Shown: positions 55,085-64,000 of the stretch, one piece after another | How the letters are laid out: each line of letters starts with the position of its first letter | Position numbering within the stretch: position 1 is the stretch's first letter | NCBI RefSeq assembly: GCF_015706575.1 | Contig: NW_024037062.1 | Location: 4,770,811 to 4,834,810, forward strand | From: Patiria miniata | Taxonomy: Eukaryota; Echinodermata; Asteroidea; Valvatida; Asterinidae | Length of the DNA: 64,000 nucleotides | Direction: 5' to 3' | Made by a program: the position numbers and the translations under genes | The notes under the pieces: model-generated | Told to the model about the DNA's origin: nothing | The model's database searches: none | Seen by the model: only the letters and a program-made list of their open reading frames with translations

Positions 55085-55850
55085 TGGGGCCCATATGGGA
55101 AGTATCTGGGCAACCTGGGTATGGGCAAACCTCTATGTATCCCATATGGGACCCATATGGGTTATCCCATATGGGGGTCTTCCTGGGCTTTCCCATATGG
55201 GTGTCATATGTGGGAAAACTGCGCAAACCCATATGGGCTAGGAAATGGGAAGAAACTGGGCAAGCCCATTCGAGCAGAATATGGGCTGGCCCATATGGGT
55301 GTCATTAGGGAAAAAGCTGGGCAAGCCAATGTGGGGAAAATACGGGCTGACCCATGTGGGCGTCATATGGGATAAACCTGGGCACGCTCATATGGGCAAA
55401 ATATGGGCTGGCCCATACGGGTGTCATTAGGGAAAAAGCTGGGCAAGCCCATGTGGGGAAAATACGGGCTGATCCATGTGGGCGTCATATGGGATAAACC
55501 TGGGCACGCTCTTATGGGCAAAATATGGGCTGGCCCATATGGGTGTCATAAGGGAAAAAGCTAGGCAAGCCCATGTGGGGAAAATACGGGCTGACCCATT
55601 TGGGCGTCATATGGGATAAACCTGGGCACGCTCATTATGGGCAAAATACAGGCTGGCCGATATGGGTGTCATTGGGAAACAAACCTGGGCAAACCCATAT
55701 TGGGAAAATACGGGCTGACCCATGAGGGCGTCATGTGGGATAAACCTGGGCACGCTCATAATGGACAAAATACGGGCTGGCCCATATGGGTGTCATTGGG
55801 GAAAAAACTGGGCAAACCCATGTAGGCGGAATACTATACTGGCTGGCCCA
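55085..55850. repeat. 122-bp satellite built on CCCATATGGG palindromes
   Basis: GGGTGTCATTAGGGAAAAAG or its variant recurs with anchors at 55301, 55423, 55545, 55668 and 55792, spacing 122-124 bp. Each unit holds three related submotifs of about 40 bp: (T/C)CCATATGGG, ACGGGCTGACCCATGTGGGC and GGGCACGCTCATATGGGC. The left 200 bp contain shorter, less regular units. ORFs on the plus strand are artefacts of the repeat. Confidence 0.92.
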
Positions 55851-55857
55851 TGTGAAT

Positions 55858-56320
55858 CCCGGAACATACCGTTATTTCGTTTTACCGTTTTGCATTTCCT
55901 CAAAACAAAAACAGTAAACAAACCATTGACCGTTTTGTCGTTTTACAGTTTTGTAAAACGGTCAAACGGTATCAAGATAAATACGGTCTCTCTGTTTTAT
56001 AAGTTTAATAAAATTCATTACAGCATAACGCTCAATGATTTTTGTTTTACAGTTTTACACAAATAACTTTGAAAAACAGCAAAACCGTCAGTATTGAATA
56101 CAGACTGTTTTTTTTTATGTCAGTGTCATATAGTGAGCAGTCCGTGGTGCATTTTGTGGTGCTGGGCAAGGGGGATGGAGGGGGAACATGCTTTACATGA
56201 AAAAAGTGTTACCTCGGCATAATGCGTGGTGTGATTCCTGGCGTGACCCTCACCCCCTTCTCACGCGAGGCAGTTGGTGGGGCTTAAGAGATGCAAGCAA
56301 AAATGGCGCTGGCAATGCCC
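55858..56320. mobile_element. Partial copy of the TA-flanked TIR element
   Basis: ATCCCGGAACATACCGTTAT and about 260 bp that follow match the right half of 43054-43994 in reverse orientation at about 95 percent. The shared interior (TTACCTCGGCATAATGCGTG, then GGGGCTTAAGAGATGCAAGC) ends in a C run. The opposite TIR is absent. Confidence 0.8.
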
Positions 56321-56369
56321 CCCCCCCCTCTCAAAAAAAGAAATTACCAATTGCCCATTTCTTTTCTTT

Positions 56370-57068
56370 CTTTTTTACTCAGTGAGTAAAATTCCAGCAA
56401 GTTCAATATGCATGTTCTCCATTTTATAAAACTTGAGTTTGTCAACTCGCTATTACACAAAGCTGCGAAAAACGGGGGAAATTTTATTTCAAGAAATAAA
56501 AAGGTCATCGTATCCACGTTTAGGTATATAAAAAGTCGGCGATCGTAATGCGCAAGAAATAAATCTATGAAGATATGAAAACTATAGTAAGATATATCAA
56601 GTTAAACATTCAGCAAATAGATTTGTAAAAATATAGAAAATTCTTCAGGGATCAGTGGAGAGTACTATCACTCGGTTCCCTCGTATTTTGGAAGTAAAAG
56701 AAGCAGCAAATGACGGATGGAGATGAATAGCTTGCCTAGTAGAGTGATGTACATCGAAATTCCGAGAAACAAAATTAATGGATTGAAGAGTATAAGGTAT
56801 TGGAATAGACCGATACTTTGCGGGGGAAAAATACGGCGAATGTACCGCATATACGAATACATAATTTCAGCCAAAGTGCATGTTCATGAAACAGGTTCGT
56901 TTTTTTGTACAAGACATTTAAATCATTTGTTCATGACGGGAGTTCCGAAGTTTAGAGGGTTCTTTTTTACACGCATGTATGAAGGCAAAGCGCAGACTGG
57001 AGCTGACAATCCTTTAAGTGTTTCCAACTATATATTAAGACTCTGAGTATATGAAGACTGTATGTACA
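56370..57068. repeat. Segment of a dispersed duplication family
   Basis: 56380-56545 (GAGTAAAATTCCAGCAAGTT, AAATAAAAAGGTCATCGTAT, GTATATAAAAAGTCGG) aligns with 59307-59462. 56830-57068 (ATTTAAATCATTTG, GGGAGTTC, GTTTCCAACTATATATTAAG) aligns in reverse with 61870-62070. So the 56-63 kb part of the window is made of related pieces in both orientations. Confidence 0.7.
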
Positions 57069-57137
57069 ATAGCATAGTGGTACCAGTCATCGTCCACAGA
57101 CCGCGGGGTCCGGGGTTCGAAACGGACCGCGGTGCAT
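57069..57137 (+). mobile_element. tRNA-like sequence (SINE head or tRNA relic)
   Basis: A-box-like ATAGCATAGTGGTACCAG at 57069 and B box GGTTCGAAAC at 57114-57123, inside CCGCGGGGTCCGGGGTTCGA. The relative at 61812-61872 (minus) has the more canonical TAGCCTAGTGGTTAGGGTAC. A cloverleaf cannot be completed in the usual way, so I treat it as tRNA-derived repeat, not a tRNA gene. Confidence 0.55.
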
Positions 57138-57210
57138 TGTTTTTGTTTTCAGTACACGCGCTCAATCATTTACTTAAGAGTCTTAATTTCCCGTCGTCAA
57201 ATACCAACCG

Positions 57211-57480
57211 ACCTTAGCTCAATCAGTTAAGTCACCGGCTGGGACTGTCTGCAAAGTCCAGGTTATGCATCTACTCATAGGTACGGGGCTCTTTTGCTGT
57301 CTCGGCAGCAAGACATAGGGCGTCGCCTCGTTTCCTCCCTTAACGGTGCTTGGCCCTCCGGGGTTACATGGATGGATAGGGAAGGAGGTGTGGTGGGCCG
57401 GGGAATCCGAGACCCAGGAAGAGTCCTATATGGGAGTTGGTAACCAATCGCGACCCCTGAATGCTTGGTCAACACCACAT
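57211..57480 (+). mobile_element. Probable second tRNA-derived SINE
   Basis: A box TTAGCTCAATCAGTTA (57214) and a weak B box GGTTATGCATC (57261) head a body with GGGGTTACATGGATGGATAG, GAGACCCAGGAAGAG and a TTTTTTG-rich end. Spacing of the boxes fits a tRNA head. The family is not named, and the ends are estimated. Confidence 0.5.
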
Positions 57481-58289
57481 AATTTTTTGTTTTTCTTTAT
57501 CTCATTATTTTTTTCATTGTCGAGGCTTTAGGCCTATAAGGTACAGTAAAAACGAAAAGGTTTTCTTCAAAAAGAAATTCGCCCTTAACATTTTTCCAGT
57601 TGGGCTACTGAAACAGATTCTTAATTTTAAGAAGCCCGCATGTTTTTCTTTTAGTATGTCTTATAAACAAGATTGTACACACATGTAAAACATGGGGCTA
57701 CTTAGGCTAGCGGACCACCGCTGAAGTCGAACCCTGAACTTATGTAACAGCTGTAGGCCTACATGTACTAACATTTCAAACACAACTAGAGGTCAAGGCG
57801 TTTGTGAGTTACAAACGCAGAGTGGACACCGTTGAGGGCTTCGAACTTGATGTTAAAACAAAATGGGTGAAAGCCGTACACAGGAGTGTGAGCTCGTGTT
57901 TCTGTGATATTTGCATGAAATTGGGCCCAAAAGTTGCTCTATTTTGCAATGGAGCGCATATGCATTTTGCAAAATGGCGATGGGCCACAGGACTACTTTT
58001 TCGGAATGACATCATTTGATGGAATTTTCTCCCAAACGTTATAGGATAAATGCACAAAAATAATGAAAATATAAGATGATGAAATAAGCTTTGATATGGT
58101 GGGTGTCTCAAACGCACGGTTCTGCACCTTGGAGAGTTGTGGGTAACATAGACTGATTACAGAATCTAATGCATATATATTTTTCATTTGTTACATTACC
58201 AAGAATATGGATCTAGAGGTTCTAGGTTTTTCCCCTGGTTGGGAGCCTATAATTAGAGCCAGTTACAAATGAGAATAAAAGAAATGCCT
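57481..58289. other. Non-coding; nothing recognised
   Basis: Short ORFs overlap on both strands at 57804-58117 without a domain or splice support. No repeat was matched. Confidence 0.45.
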
Positions 58290-58860
58290 CGGTTGCTATT
58301 TTAAATCCTAACACGAAAAACACGCAACTAGAACTGTTTTGGCGAATGACGTTACCATTTTGAAACAGCCAATTATACGAGAACTACTTTTCGTACGTTC
58401 AACTCCCAAAACAAACTGCGCGTAGGCTTGACCGTTAAACTTGAATAGCGCCCTCAGTCAGCTAAAGGTAATCGCACAACTGATCGTCACTGTACACTGT
58501 ACAATTATTATGTAACCACAAACAATTCTTTCTAATCACAACAACAAATGATCCCTTTATCTATCTTTAATATCAATATGAACACACGTAATTAAAAGGA
58601 GCTGTATCGGCAAACTACGTCGCCGAGACAGCTAATTATCTGCGAACTACTTTTCGTACGTATAACCCACCAACCAAACCTGCGTAGGTTTGACCGTTAA
58701 ACTGAAATAGTGCCCTCAATTGACTGAGAGTATCGCCACAAACATTCATCATTGAACAATGTACTCGAATTCCTTCCAATCACTACAGCACCAAGGAATT
58801 CGATAAAAGCACCTTACTTTCTCTTCCAATATCGGGCGTTTACACTATTGACAGCGCATT
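58290..58860. repeat. Diverged tandem duplication, about 263-bp period
   Basis: GAACTACTTTTCGTACG starts near 58381 and again at 58644. Both are followed by TTGACCGTTAAACT, ATAG(C/T)GCCCTCA, a (A/C)TAATCAC-like stretch and TCTATCTTTAAT / TTTCTCTTCCAAT. Similarity is about 75 percent, so it is old. Non-coding. Confidence 0.7.
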
Positions 58861-59875
58861 CTGTTACGTAATGTTTTTAGCGCGTTCATTGTGACACCGA
58901 ATTGCCTATTCAACTGCACTCTCGATGGAGGAACCACCCCTCACTCAAACTATTCTTCCTTTGTTTCACTTCTTGCAATCGCGCGACCGTTCAGTCCGGT
59001 ACTGCATGGTCTCGCACTCACGAATGTATCAGGCCAAACAGTGGGGGGTTTTTAAGGCGGGCCAAAATTTTTTTTTGGTTCCCCGAAAAAAAATGTTTTT
59101 TTTTTTTTTTTTCATGTTGTACGCTGGTGGCTGTCTTTTTTGCGACGTCATCTTCAAAAGATATGGTTTTGGTGATTTTTATTTGGGGGGGGGGGGGGGG
59201 GGTGGCCCCTGTTGCCCCCTCCCCCATCCACCATTGTGTTTATATGTCCCTATTCATCTGTGGCATCTTGACAAAGCCGATTGGTTGTAACCGACTTTTT
59301 TCCCATTGAGTAAAATTCCAATGCATGTATTCCACCTCATAAATCTTGAGTTTTCAACTCGTTATCAATTATGCGATCGAAGTCATCGATTCGTGTTTTA
59401 CAAAATTTTTGATTCAGGAAATAAAAAGGTCATCATATTTTGGTATATAAAAATGGAATTCATAGCTCTTGCGGAAGTTATTAACATATCCCATCCCTGT
59501 CCAGTTTATGAACTGTAGGTTGTTCGATATAAGGAGGGGCTTGGAAAAGAGTAATTGCTGGGGCGTTTCTGTTTAGTTTCAATACCGTATCTCGCTTCCA
59601 ATGCAACAGACCCGAATACCGTCTAAATGCAGGTTGATCGGGTAAAGTGGTGTGTGCCCTATTCGCTCTTTGTATCGCGATGTTGGAACAAAAGCGGAGA
59701 AACCTGAAATGGCGACTTCGCGTTCACAAAAAAATTACGTAACGGTGGGAGAAGTCCGTTGCACCCAAAAGTAAAAGAAAGCATGAAGTAACTTTTCCAT
59801 GGTGAACCATTGTGCATGCATTATGTGGTTTGATCCTTCGGAAACAACGCTTCGAGTCGCTCGCGCGAGACCAAA
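58861..59875. other. Non-coding; homopolymers and family fragments
   Basis: There is a poly-T run at about 59096-59112 and a poly-G run at about 59186-59202. 59307-59462 is the partner of 56380-56545. 59580-59870 (CAATACCGTATCTCGCTTCC, ATTCGCTCTTTGTATCGCGA, AAAATTACGTAACGGTGGGA) is a diverged relative of the left arm of the big inverted repeat (61150-61480). No gene. Confidence 0.6.
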
Positions 59876-60179
59876 ACCTCTCTGTGCAGTCTCACAACAA
59901 ACCAGGTATTGTGACGACGCGCCGTACGGTGAACCGGCCCGCCGCCCGCCGCCCGCCGCCCGCCGCCCGCCGCCCGCCGCCCGCCGCCCGCCGCCCGCCG
60001 CCCGCCGCCCGCCGCCCGCCGCCCGCCGCCCGCCGCCCGCCGCCCGCCGCCCGCCGCCCGCCGCCCGCCGCCCGCCGCCCGCCGCCCGCCGCCCGCCGCC
60101 CGCCGCCCGCACCTCTCTGTGCAGTCTCACAACAAACCAGGTATTGTGACGACGCGCCGTACGGTGAACCGGCCCGCCG
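59876..60179. repeat. CCCGCCG heptamer array between perfect 69-bp direct repeats
   Basis: 59938-60110 is about 25 perfect copies of the 7-mer CCCGCCG. The 69 bp from ACCTCTCTGTGCAGTCTCAC to GGCCCGCCG stand identically at 59876-59944 and 60111-60179, 235 bp apart. The flanks belong to the same family as 61475-61530. Both strands are open through the array (RPPPAAR or GGGRRAA repeats), which is a compositional artefact. The G strand (GGGCGGC)n can form G-quadruplexes. Confidence 0.95.
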
Positions 60180-60954
60180 GTGGGTGCGGCTTTCGAAATT
60201 TCTTTGGACAGACACTTAAAAGACCTTTTCGTATTCCACAGGCAACCCCCGCGGGTGTGCACGGTTTATGGGGTAAACGACATTAAAGATGACACCCGTG
60301 CTGTTTACATGCCTTTTTCATCAAGGCTAACTTGTTGTCGATGTGTTTCTTTTATTTTAACGAGAACATTTTCTTTTATTCCAATTTTGGGCGTCTGCAA
60401 CCCTCTGAAAAAGGAGTTTTCATTTTGCACACAAATGAACCCGACCTGCGTGAGCTGAATTAATATATGACAGCCATTATTTCGAAGAAATAAGTCCGTT
60501 TCTACTCGTCAATTTTCGAGGTGAAACGCAGCGAGAAGACGCATCGTTAACAATTGAACCTGTGATATTTTCGGCTTGTACTCGCTCCCCAACAACAAAA
60601 CATTTCATTGTGAAATCGCTAATTTTCTAGCATTATAAATGTTCTTCACTTTTGCATATAAGACATGATATAGGTTGGTACCCAACACCCTATTATGTTC
60701 GAGAATGGATTGGAAACCAGTTCAGTTGCTCGACAGGTCTGTTTGTTATGTGCGCAAACGCAACCTGAAATAAAACGCTACTTATTTGGACGCCCCCCTC
60801 CCATTAAACTAATAATATTAATAAACATACTTTGGGGGAGGGGAGGTTGAGCAGAACTCCAAAGAAAAACAGCGATAAAGAAAGAACTAGAAGATAGGCC
60901 TAATTGGGTACATTTAAAGAAAAAAAGGAGAAAAACATTGTCCAAAGAATAATG
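60180..60954. other. Non-coding; nothing recognised
   Basis: AT-rich apart from the first 100 bp. A G-rich word lies near 60833-60848. No ORF with a domain. Confidence 0.45.
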
Positions 60955-63208
60955 AAATAATAGCATTTACAGGGAGCGTAAATAACACATTCTTATTGCT
61001 TTAATTTTGAGCTGCAGTATTAATTTCATCAGATTTATATCCAACTTCCGATTCAACATTGACTCTCGTAGCAAAGCGCACATGTAAACAAAGCGTGACG
61101 TAATTATGTCTTAGGTCTTTTGGGCGACATGCAGACACTTTCGGGTATCAATACCGTATCATTCTTAACATGCAACAGGCCTTCACCGTCCAAACACAGG
61201 TAAATAGCCGGTATATGCCCCATTCGCTCTTGTATCACGAGAAGTTGAACGTGCGAAGGCTTCCATTACATTTCAATAACGTTTACGTTTTGAACAAAAA
61301 AGTTACGTAACGGAGGACTCGTACGAACAGTGCGCTGCACCCGTCGTGAAACAAAGACCGTATCTTGATCGAAAGCAACTCTTCCACGGTGAAACCAATG
61401 AATTGATCTCTGCAAAGAAGCTAGTGAACAATAGTATTCGGAAACAAAGCTCAGGAGTCGCTTGCGCGAGACCGAAACCTCTCCCTCGGTCTTTAAACAA
61501 ACTACACTAGGAATAGACGACACATCGTGACCAGCATAACCTGCTCCACACATGCTCACACTACTCCCGTCCCTCGACTATGTGATAATACGGGCACCCG
61601 TACGATGAGCCGGGCCCGCCGCTTTCACAATGCCTTCCGAACCAGATACTTTTGCGATACGTGTTAAAAAAAAAGCACCGACACAAGGTCAAAGTGAAAG
61701 GACTTACCTGCATGTTCAAATGTTTCGTTATAGAAGTCAGTTCAGTCAGTTCAGTTCATTTTATTTCCAGCGTTCACAAATCAGTGTATGAGTGCACAAA
61801 AATTGCACGAAAATCCGTTTCGAACCCCGGACCCCGCGGTCTGTGGACAAGTACCCTAACCACTAGGCTATTGTATATATACAGTCTTTAAACCACTGAG
61901 TCTTAATATTTAGTTGGAAACACTTGGAGGATTGTTAGCTCAATCTGCGCTTTGTATTGATACATGCATGTAAGAAAAAACTTCTAAACTCCCGTAATAA
62001 ACAAACGATTTAAATGACTTGTAAACGAACCTGTTTCATTAAGGCATTTTTTTAAAATTCGTATACGGTACATTCGCCGTTTACAAAATTTATTCTGCTG
62101 AATTTTACTTTGATATGTTATTTATTCCTGACATTCTTTTGTTGGCTTATAAAATTATTGATATGTACCCTTGTTTTTCTTTGCATGTAAACATTTTGCT
62201 TGATTGACACTTAGTGTCTGAACATTAGGCCTACTGTGTTATAGGTCCCATGCCTATATACAAGCTGTGTTTTCTTATGGATTCCTCTACAATTTTTGCT
62301 TGGACATGTACATGTACACCCTTACATACTGATTTGTGAACACTGGAAATAAATGAAAAGAACTGACTTCTATAACGAAACATATAAGGTAAGTTCATGT
62401 TGCAGTATCCACTGACTACTCGATGTCCTTTCCTCTTTCCTTTCACTTTTACCTTGTGTCTGCTTTTAATTTATTTTGTTGTAGAATTTTAAGCTAACGT
62501 TTGTAAGACGGGTTCGATTTTCACGGTCGGTTTTTTTTTATCACGTATAAAAAGTAAAAGTATCTTGCTAAGGCACTTTGAAAGCGGCGGGCCCGGCTCA
62601 CCATACGAGTGCCCGTATTATTATTACATAGTCTAGGGACGGTAGCTGACTATGAGCACGACTTGTGTGGAGCATGTTGGTATAGTTTATTTTTAAGACT
62701 GCGGGGCGAGTTTCGGTCTCGCGCGAGTGACTCTTGAGCTTTGTTTGTTCACCAGTTTCTTTGCAGAGGATCAAATCATTGGTTTCACCGTGGAGGAGTT
62801 GCGAACAGTATGCGCTGCACCCGTCGTGAAACATAGGTACTGTTCGCAGAGTCCTCCGTTACGTAAGTTTTTGTTCAAAAGGTATAGTAATTGTAATGTA
62901 ATGGAAGCCTTTGCCCGTTCAACTTCTGCGCTTTTGTTCCAATATCGTGATACAAGAGCGAATGGGGCATATACCGGCTTTTATTAACCTGTGCTTGGGC
63001 GGTGTATGCCTGTTAACTCAGTGTCTGCATGTCGCCCAAAAGACCTATAAGACATAATGACGTCACGCTTTGTTTACATGTGCGCTTTGCTATGGCCGGG
63101 AGCCAAAGTTGAATCGGATGTAGGATATGAATCTGATGAAATTAATACTACAGCAACAAAATTAATTAGAATGTGTTATTTACGCTCCCTATCAATGCTG
63201 TTATTTTA
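60955..63208. repeat. 2.25-kb inverted repeat, about 850-920-bp arms
   Basis: The left arm, about 60955-61808, and the right arm, about 62292-63208, are colinear reverse complements. Matching words include GGGAGCGTAAATAACACATT / AATGTGTTATTTACGCTCCC, TTTTGGGCGACATGCAGACA, CGGTATATGCCCCATTCGCT, GTGCGCTGCACCCGTCGTGA, GCGCGAGACCGAAACCTC and GGGCCCGCCGCTTTCA / GAAAGCGGCGGGCCC. The arms differ by small indels and about 20 percent substitutions. The roughly 480-bp loop holds a tRNA-like sequence (61812-61872). No coding frame is shared by both arms. Confidence 0.88.
61812..61872 (-). mobile_element. tRNA-like sequence in the inverted-repeat loop
   Basis: On the minus strand: A box TAGCCTAGTGGTTAGGGTAC, then CCACAGACCGCGGGGTCCGG and B box GGTTCGAAACGG. 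The 5' and 3' flanks do not pair as an acceptor stem. It is a closer match to a tRNA than its relative at 57069-57137, and about the right length for a SINE head. Confidence 0.6.
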
Positions 63209-64000
63209 GGGTGTCTTAAAAACACATATTGCAAGTTCCGTCGATGGGAGCAGCTAAAAAAAAGTCATTTACGTGACATCTTTGGACGTGTTTGGACAAT
63301 GTATTTCTCCCTTTTTATCCCCCTGGCTGTAAGCCGGAGGGAGATATTGCGATAGGGATGTGTTGCACGGTACCCTCTCCGGGATACATGTGAATTGAGG
63401 TGTGTTGATGTGTTGCAAATTGAAGTATTTTGTGTAGGCCTAAGGGATATTAAGTCAAATTTCTGCTCAGGAAATTCATTCTGGTTAAAATAGGAGCATT
63501 TTGAAAGTATACTTTTAAACTCGAAAACTTTAGTACACGACAACAAAGAAATGACTCCACACGGAAACAAATTCTCGAATGTATTCCTTCTGTGTGTATT
63601 TCTTTAGGTATGTATGTCTGTATATATGCTTGCGTTTGTTTATGGTGTAAATCGAGGACAAACACGTGCAACATCATCGGTGAATCGAGGACAGGAACCA
63701 AATCAAGGACCCCTCTGTTGGAAAACGTGTACAAAACCAATGAGAGCTGTTGCGAAAAAGTTAGTATACAAACAAAAAGGTAAAGGGAAGAGGAACAAAA
63801 GGAAATCATCGATTTCCACCATAAACAAACGTGGGTGTCTGCAGTTGTGTTATTTTTTGGTTAGATTAGCTCTTGTCAGCACGATAACTTGAGAAATGCT
63901 TTACTTAGGAACTTGAAATTTGGTTTGTGGGTTGTTCTTTGTAGTCTCAAGAAGCCTATTGCTTTTGGGGCCGACAGGTCAAAGGTTAAAGTCACTATTG
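63209..64000. other. Non-coding; nothing firm
   Basis: A plus-strand ORF of 92 codons (63614-63892) is Lys/Arg/Gly-rich, with an imperfect internal repeat (AATCGAGGACAAACACGTGC / AATCGAGGACAGGAACC), but it has no domain. The last 120 bp (AACTTGAGAAATGCTTTACT, GGTCAAAGGTTAAAGTCAC) are in the style of a common invertebrate interspersed repeat. Confidence 0.4.

Noticed and set aside
55084-55825. Several overlapping ORFs rich in MG, GPYGCH and WAGPYG
   Set aside because: By-products of the CCATATGGG satellite; three frames are open at once.
57069-57137. Functional tRNA gene
   Set aside because: A and B boxes are present, but the acceptor stem and anticodon arm do not form; a relative lies at 61812-61872 inside a repeat.
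59735-60262. ORFs of 107-175 codons with PPPAAR or GGGRRAA repeats
   Set aside because: GC heptamers lack stop codons in most frames on both strands; composition explains them.

Overview
This is a gene-poor, repeat-dense stretch of a metazoan nuclear genome. Spliced exons with canonical GT/AG borders, many nested transposon families, long minisatellites, poly-G/poly-C runs, abundant ACATGTAC/TACCGGTA words and an assembly gap of 500 N all fit a marine invertebrate draft genome. Possible hosts are an invertebrate deuterostome or a lophotrochozoan; the species cannot be fixed from the sequence. Nothing prokaryotic is present.

Host genes. Two host genes can be supported, both on the minus strand. 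(1) At the left edge are two consecutive exons of a SET-domain methyltransferase-like gene: the C-terminal half of a KMT5A-like SET domain (1047-1242), spliced in phase to an exon (1-437) that encodes a tandem 31-residue repeat and runs off the window. (2) An exon at 14871-15002 encodes a segment strikingly like vertebrate MZB1/pERp1, an ER saposin-fold chaperone. A signal-peptide exon with a matching phase-0 donor at 41476-41595 is its best upstream partner, which would make a 26.5-kb intron packed with transposons and satellites. The 3' exons of this gene were not found, and the N gap at 11108-11607 could hide one. A few weaker exon-like pieces are listed with low confidence: 12673-12765, 44261-44386 and 46247-46330, and a zinc-finger relic at 8650-8813.

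Repeats by region. 0-15 kb: 93-, 86- and 314-bp tandem repeats, small TIR elements, a LINE endonuclease fragment and the gap. 15.2-19.4 kb: hairpin repeats, then 171-bp and 147-bp satellite monomers full of TGACGTCA and TCACGTGA palindromes. 19.9-27.6 kb: a broken Ty3/Gypsy element on the minus strand, invaded by a 952-bp hAT-type element with a perfect 8-bp target duplication. 28.7-32.9 kb: a broken DIRS-like element next to a short non-autonomous relative. 33.3-36.3 kb: the same CRE-type satellite as at 15-19 kb, in inverted orientation. 38.2-39.0 kb: a 186-bp satellite that begins in a perfect hairpin. 40.8-46.8 kb: three TIR elements with clean target duplications, large hairpins and a near-identical 110-bp exon-like direct repeat. 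48-52 kb: palindromes, a 5'-truncated LINE carrying a SINE, and a hAT-type MITE carrying a LINE tail. 52.9-57.5 kb: a MITE, a T-rich block, tRNA-derived SINEs and a CCATATGGG satellite. 58-63.2 kb: a GC heptamer array and a 2.25-kb inverted repeat with a tRNA-like sequence in its loop.

No new biochemical system can be claimed. The most interesting leads are the SET gene with in-frame 31-residue repeats, the MZB1-like gene in an invertebrate with its probable giant intron, and the inverted CRE/CACGTG satellite blocks. A helix-hairpin-helix-like start to the Gypsy gag region and the layered record of insertions with readable target duplications are also worth a second look.
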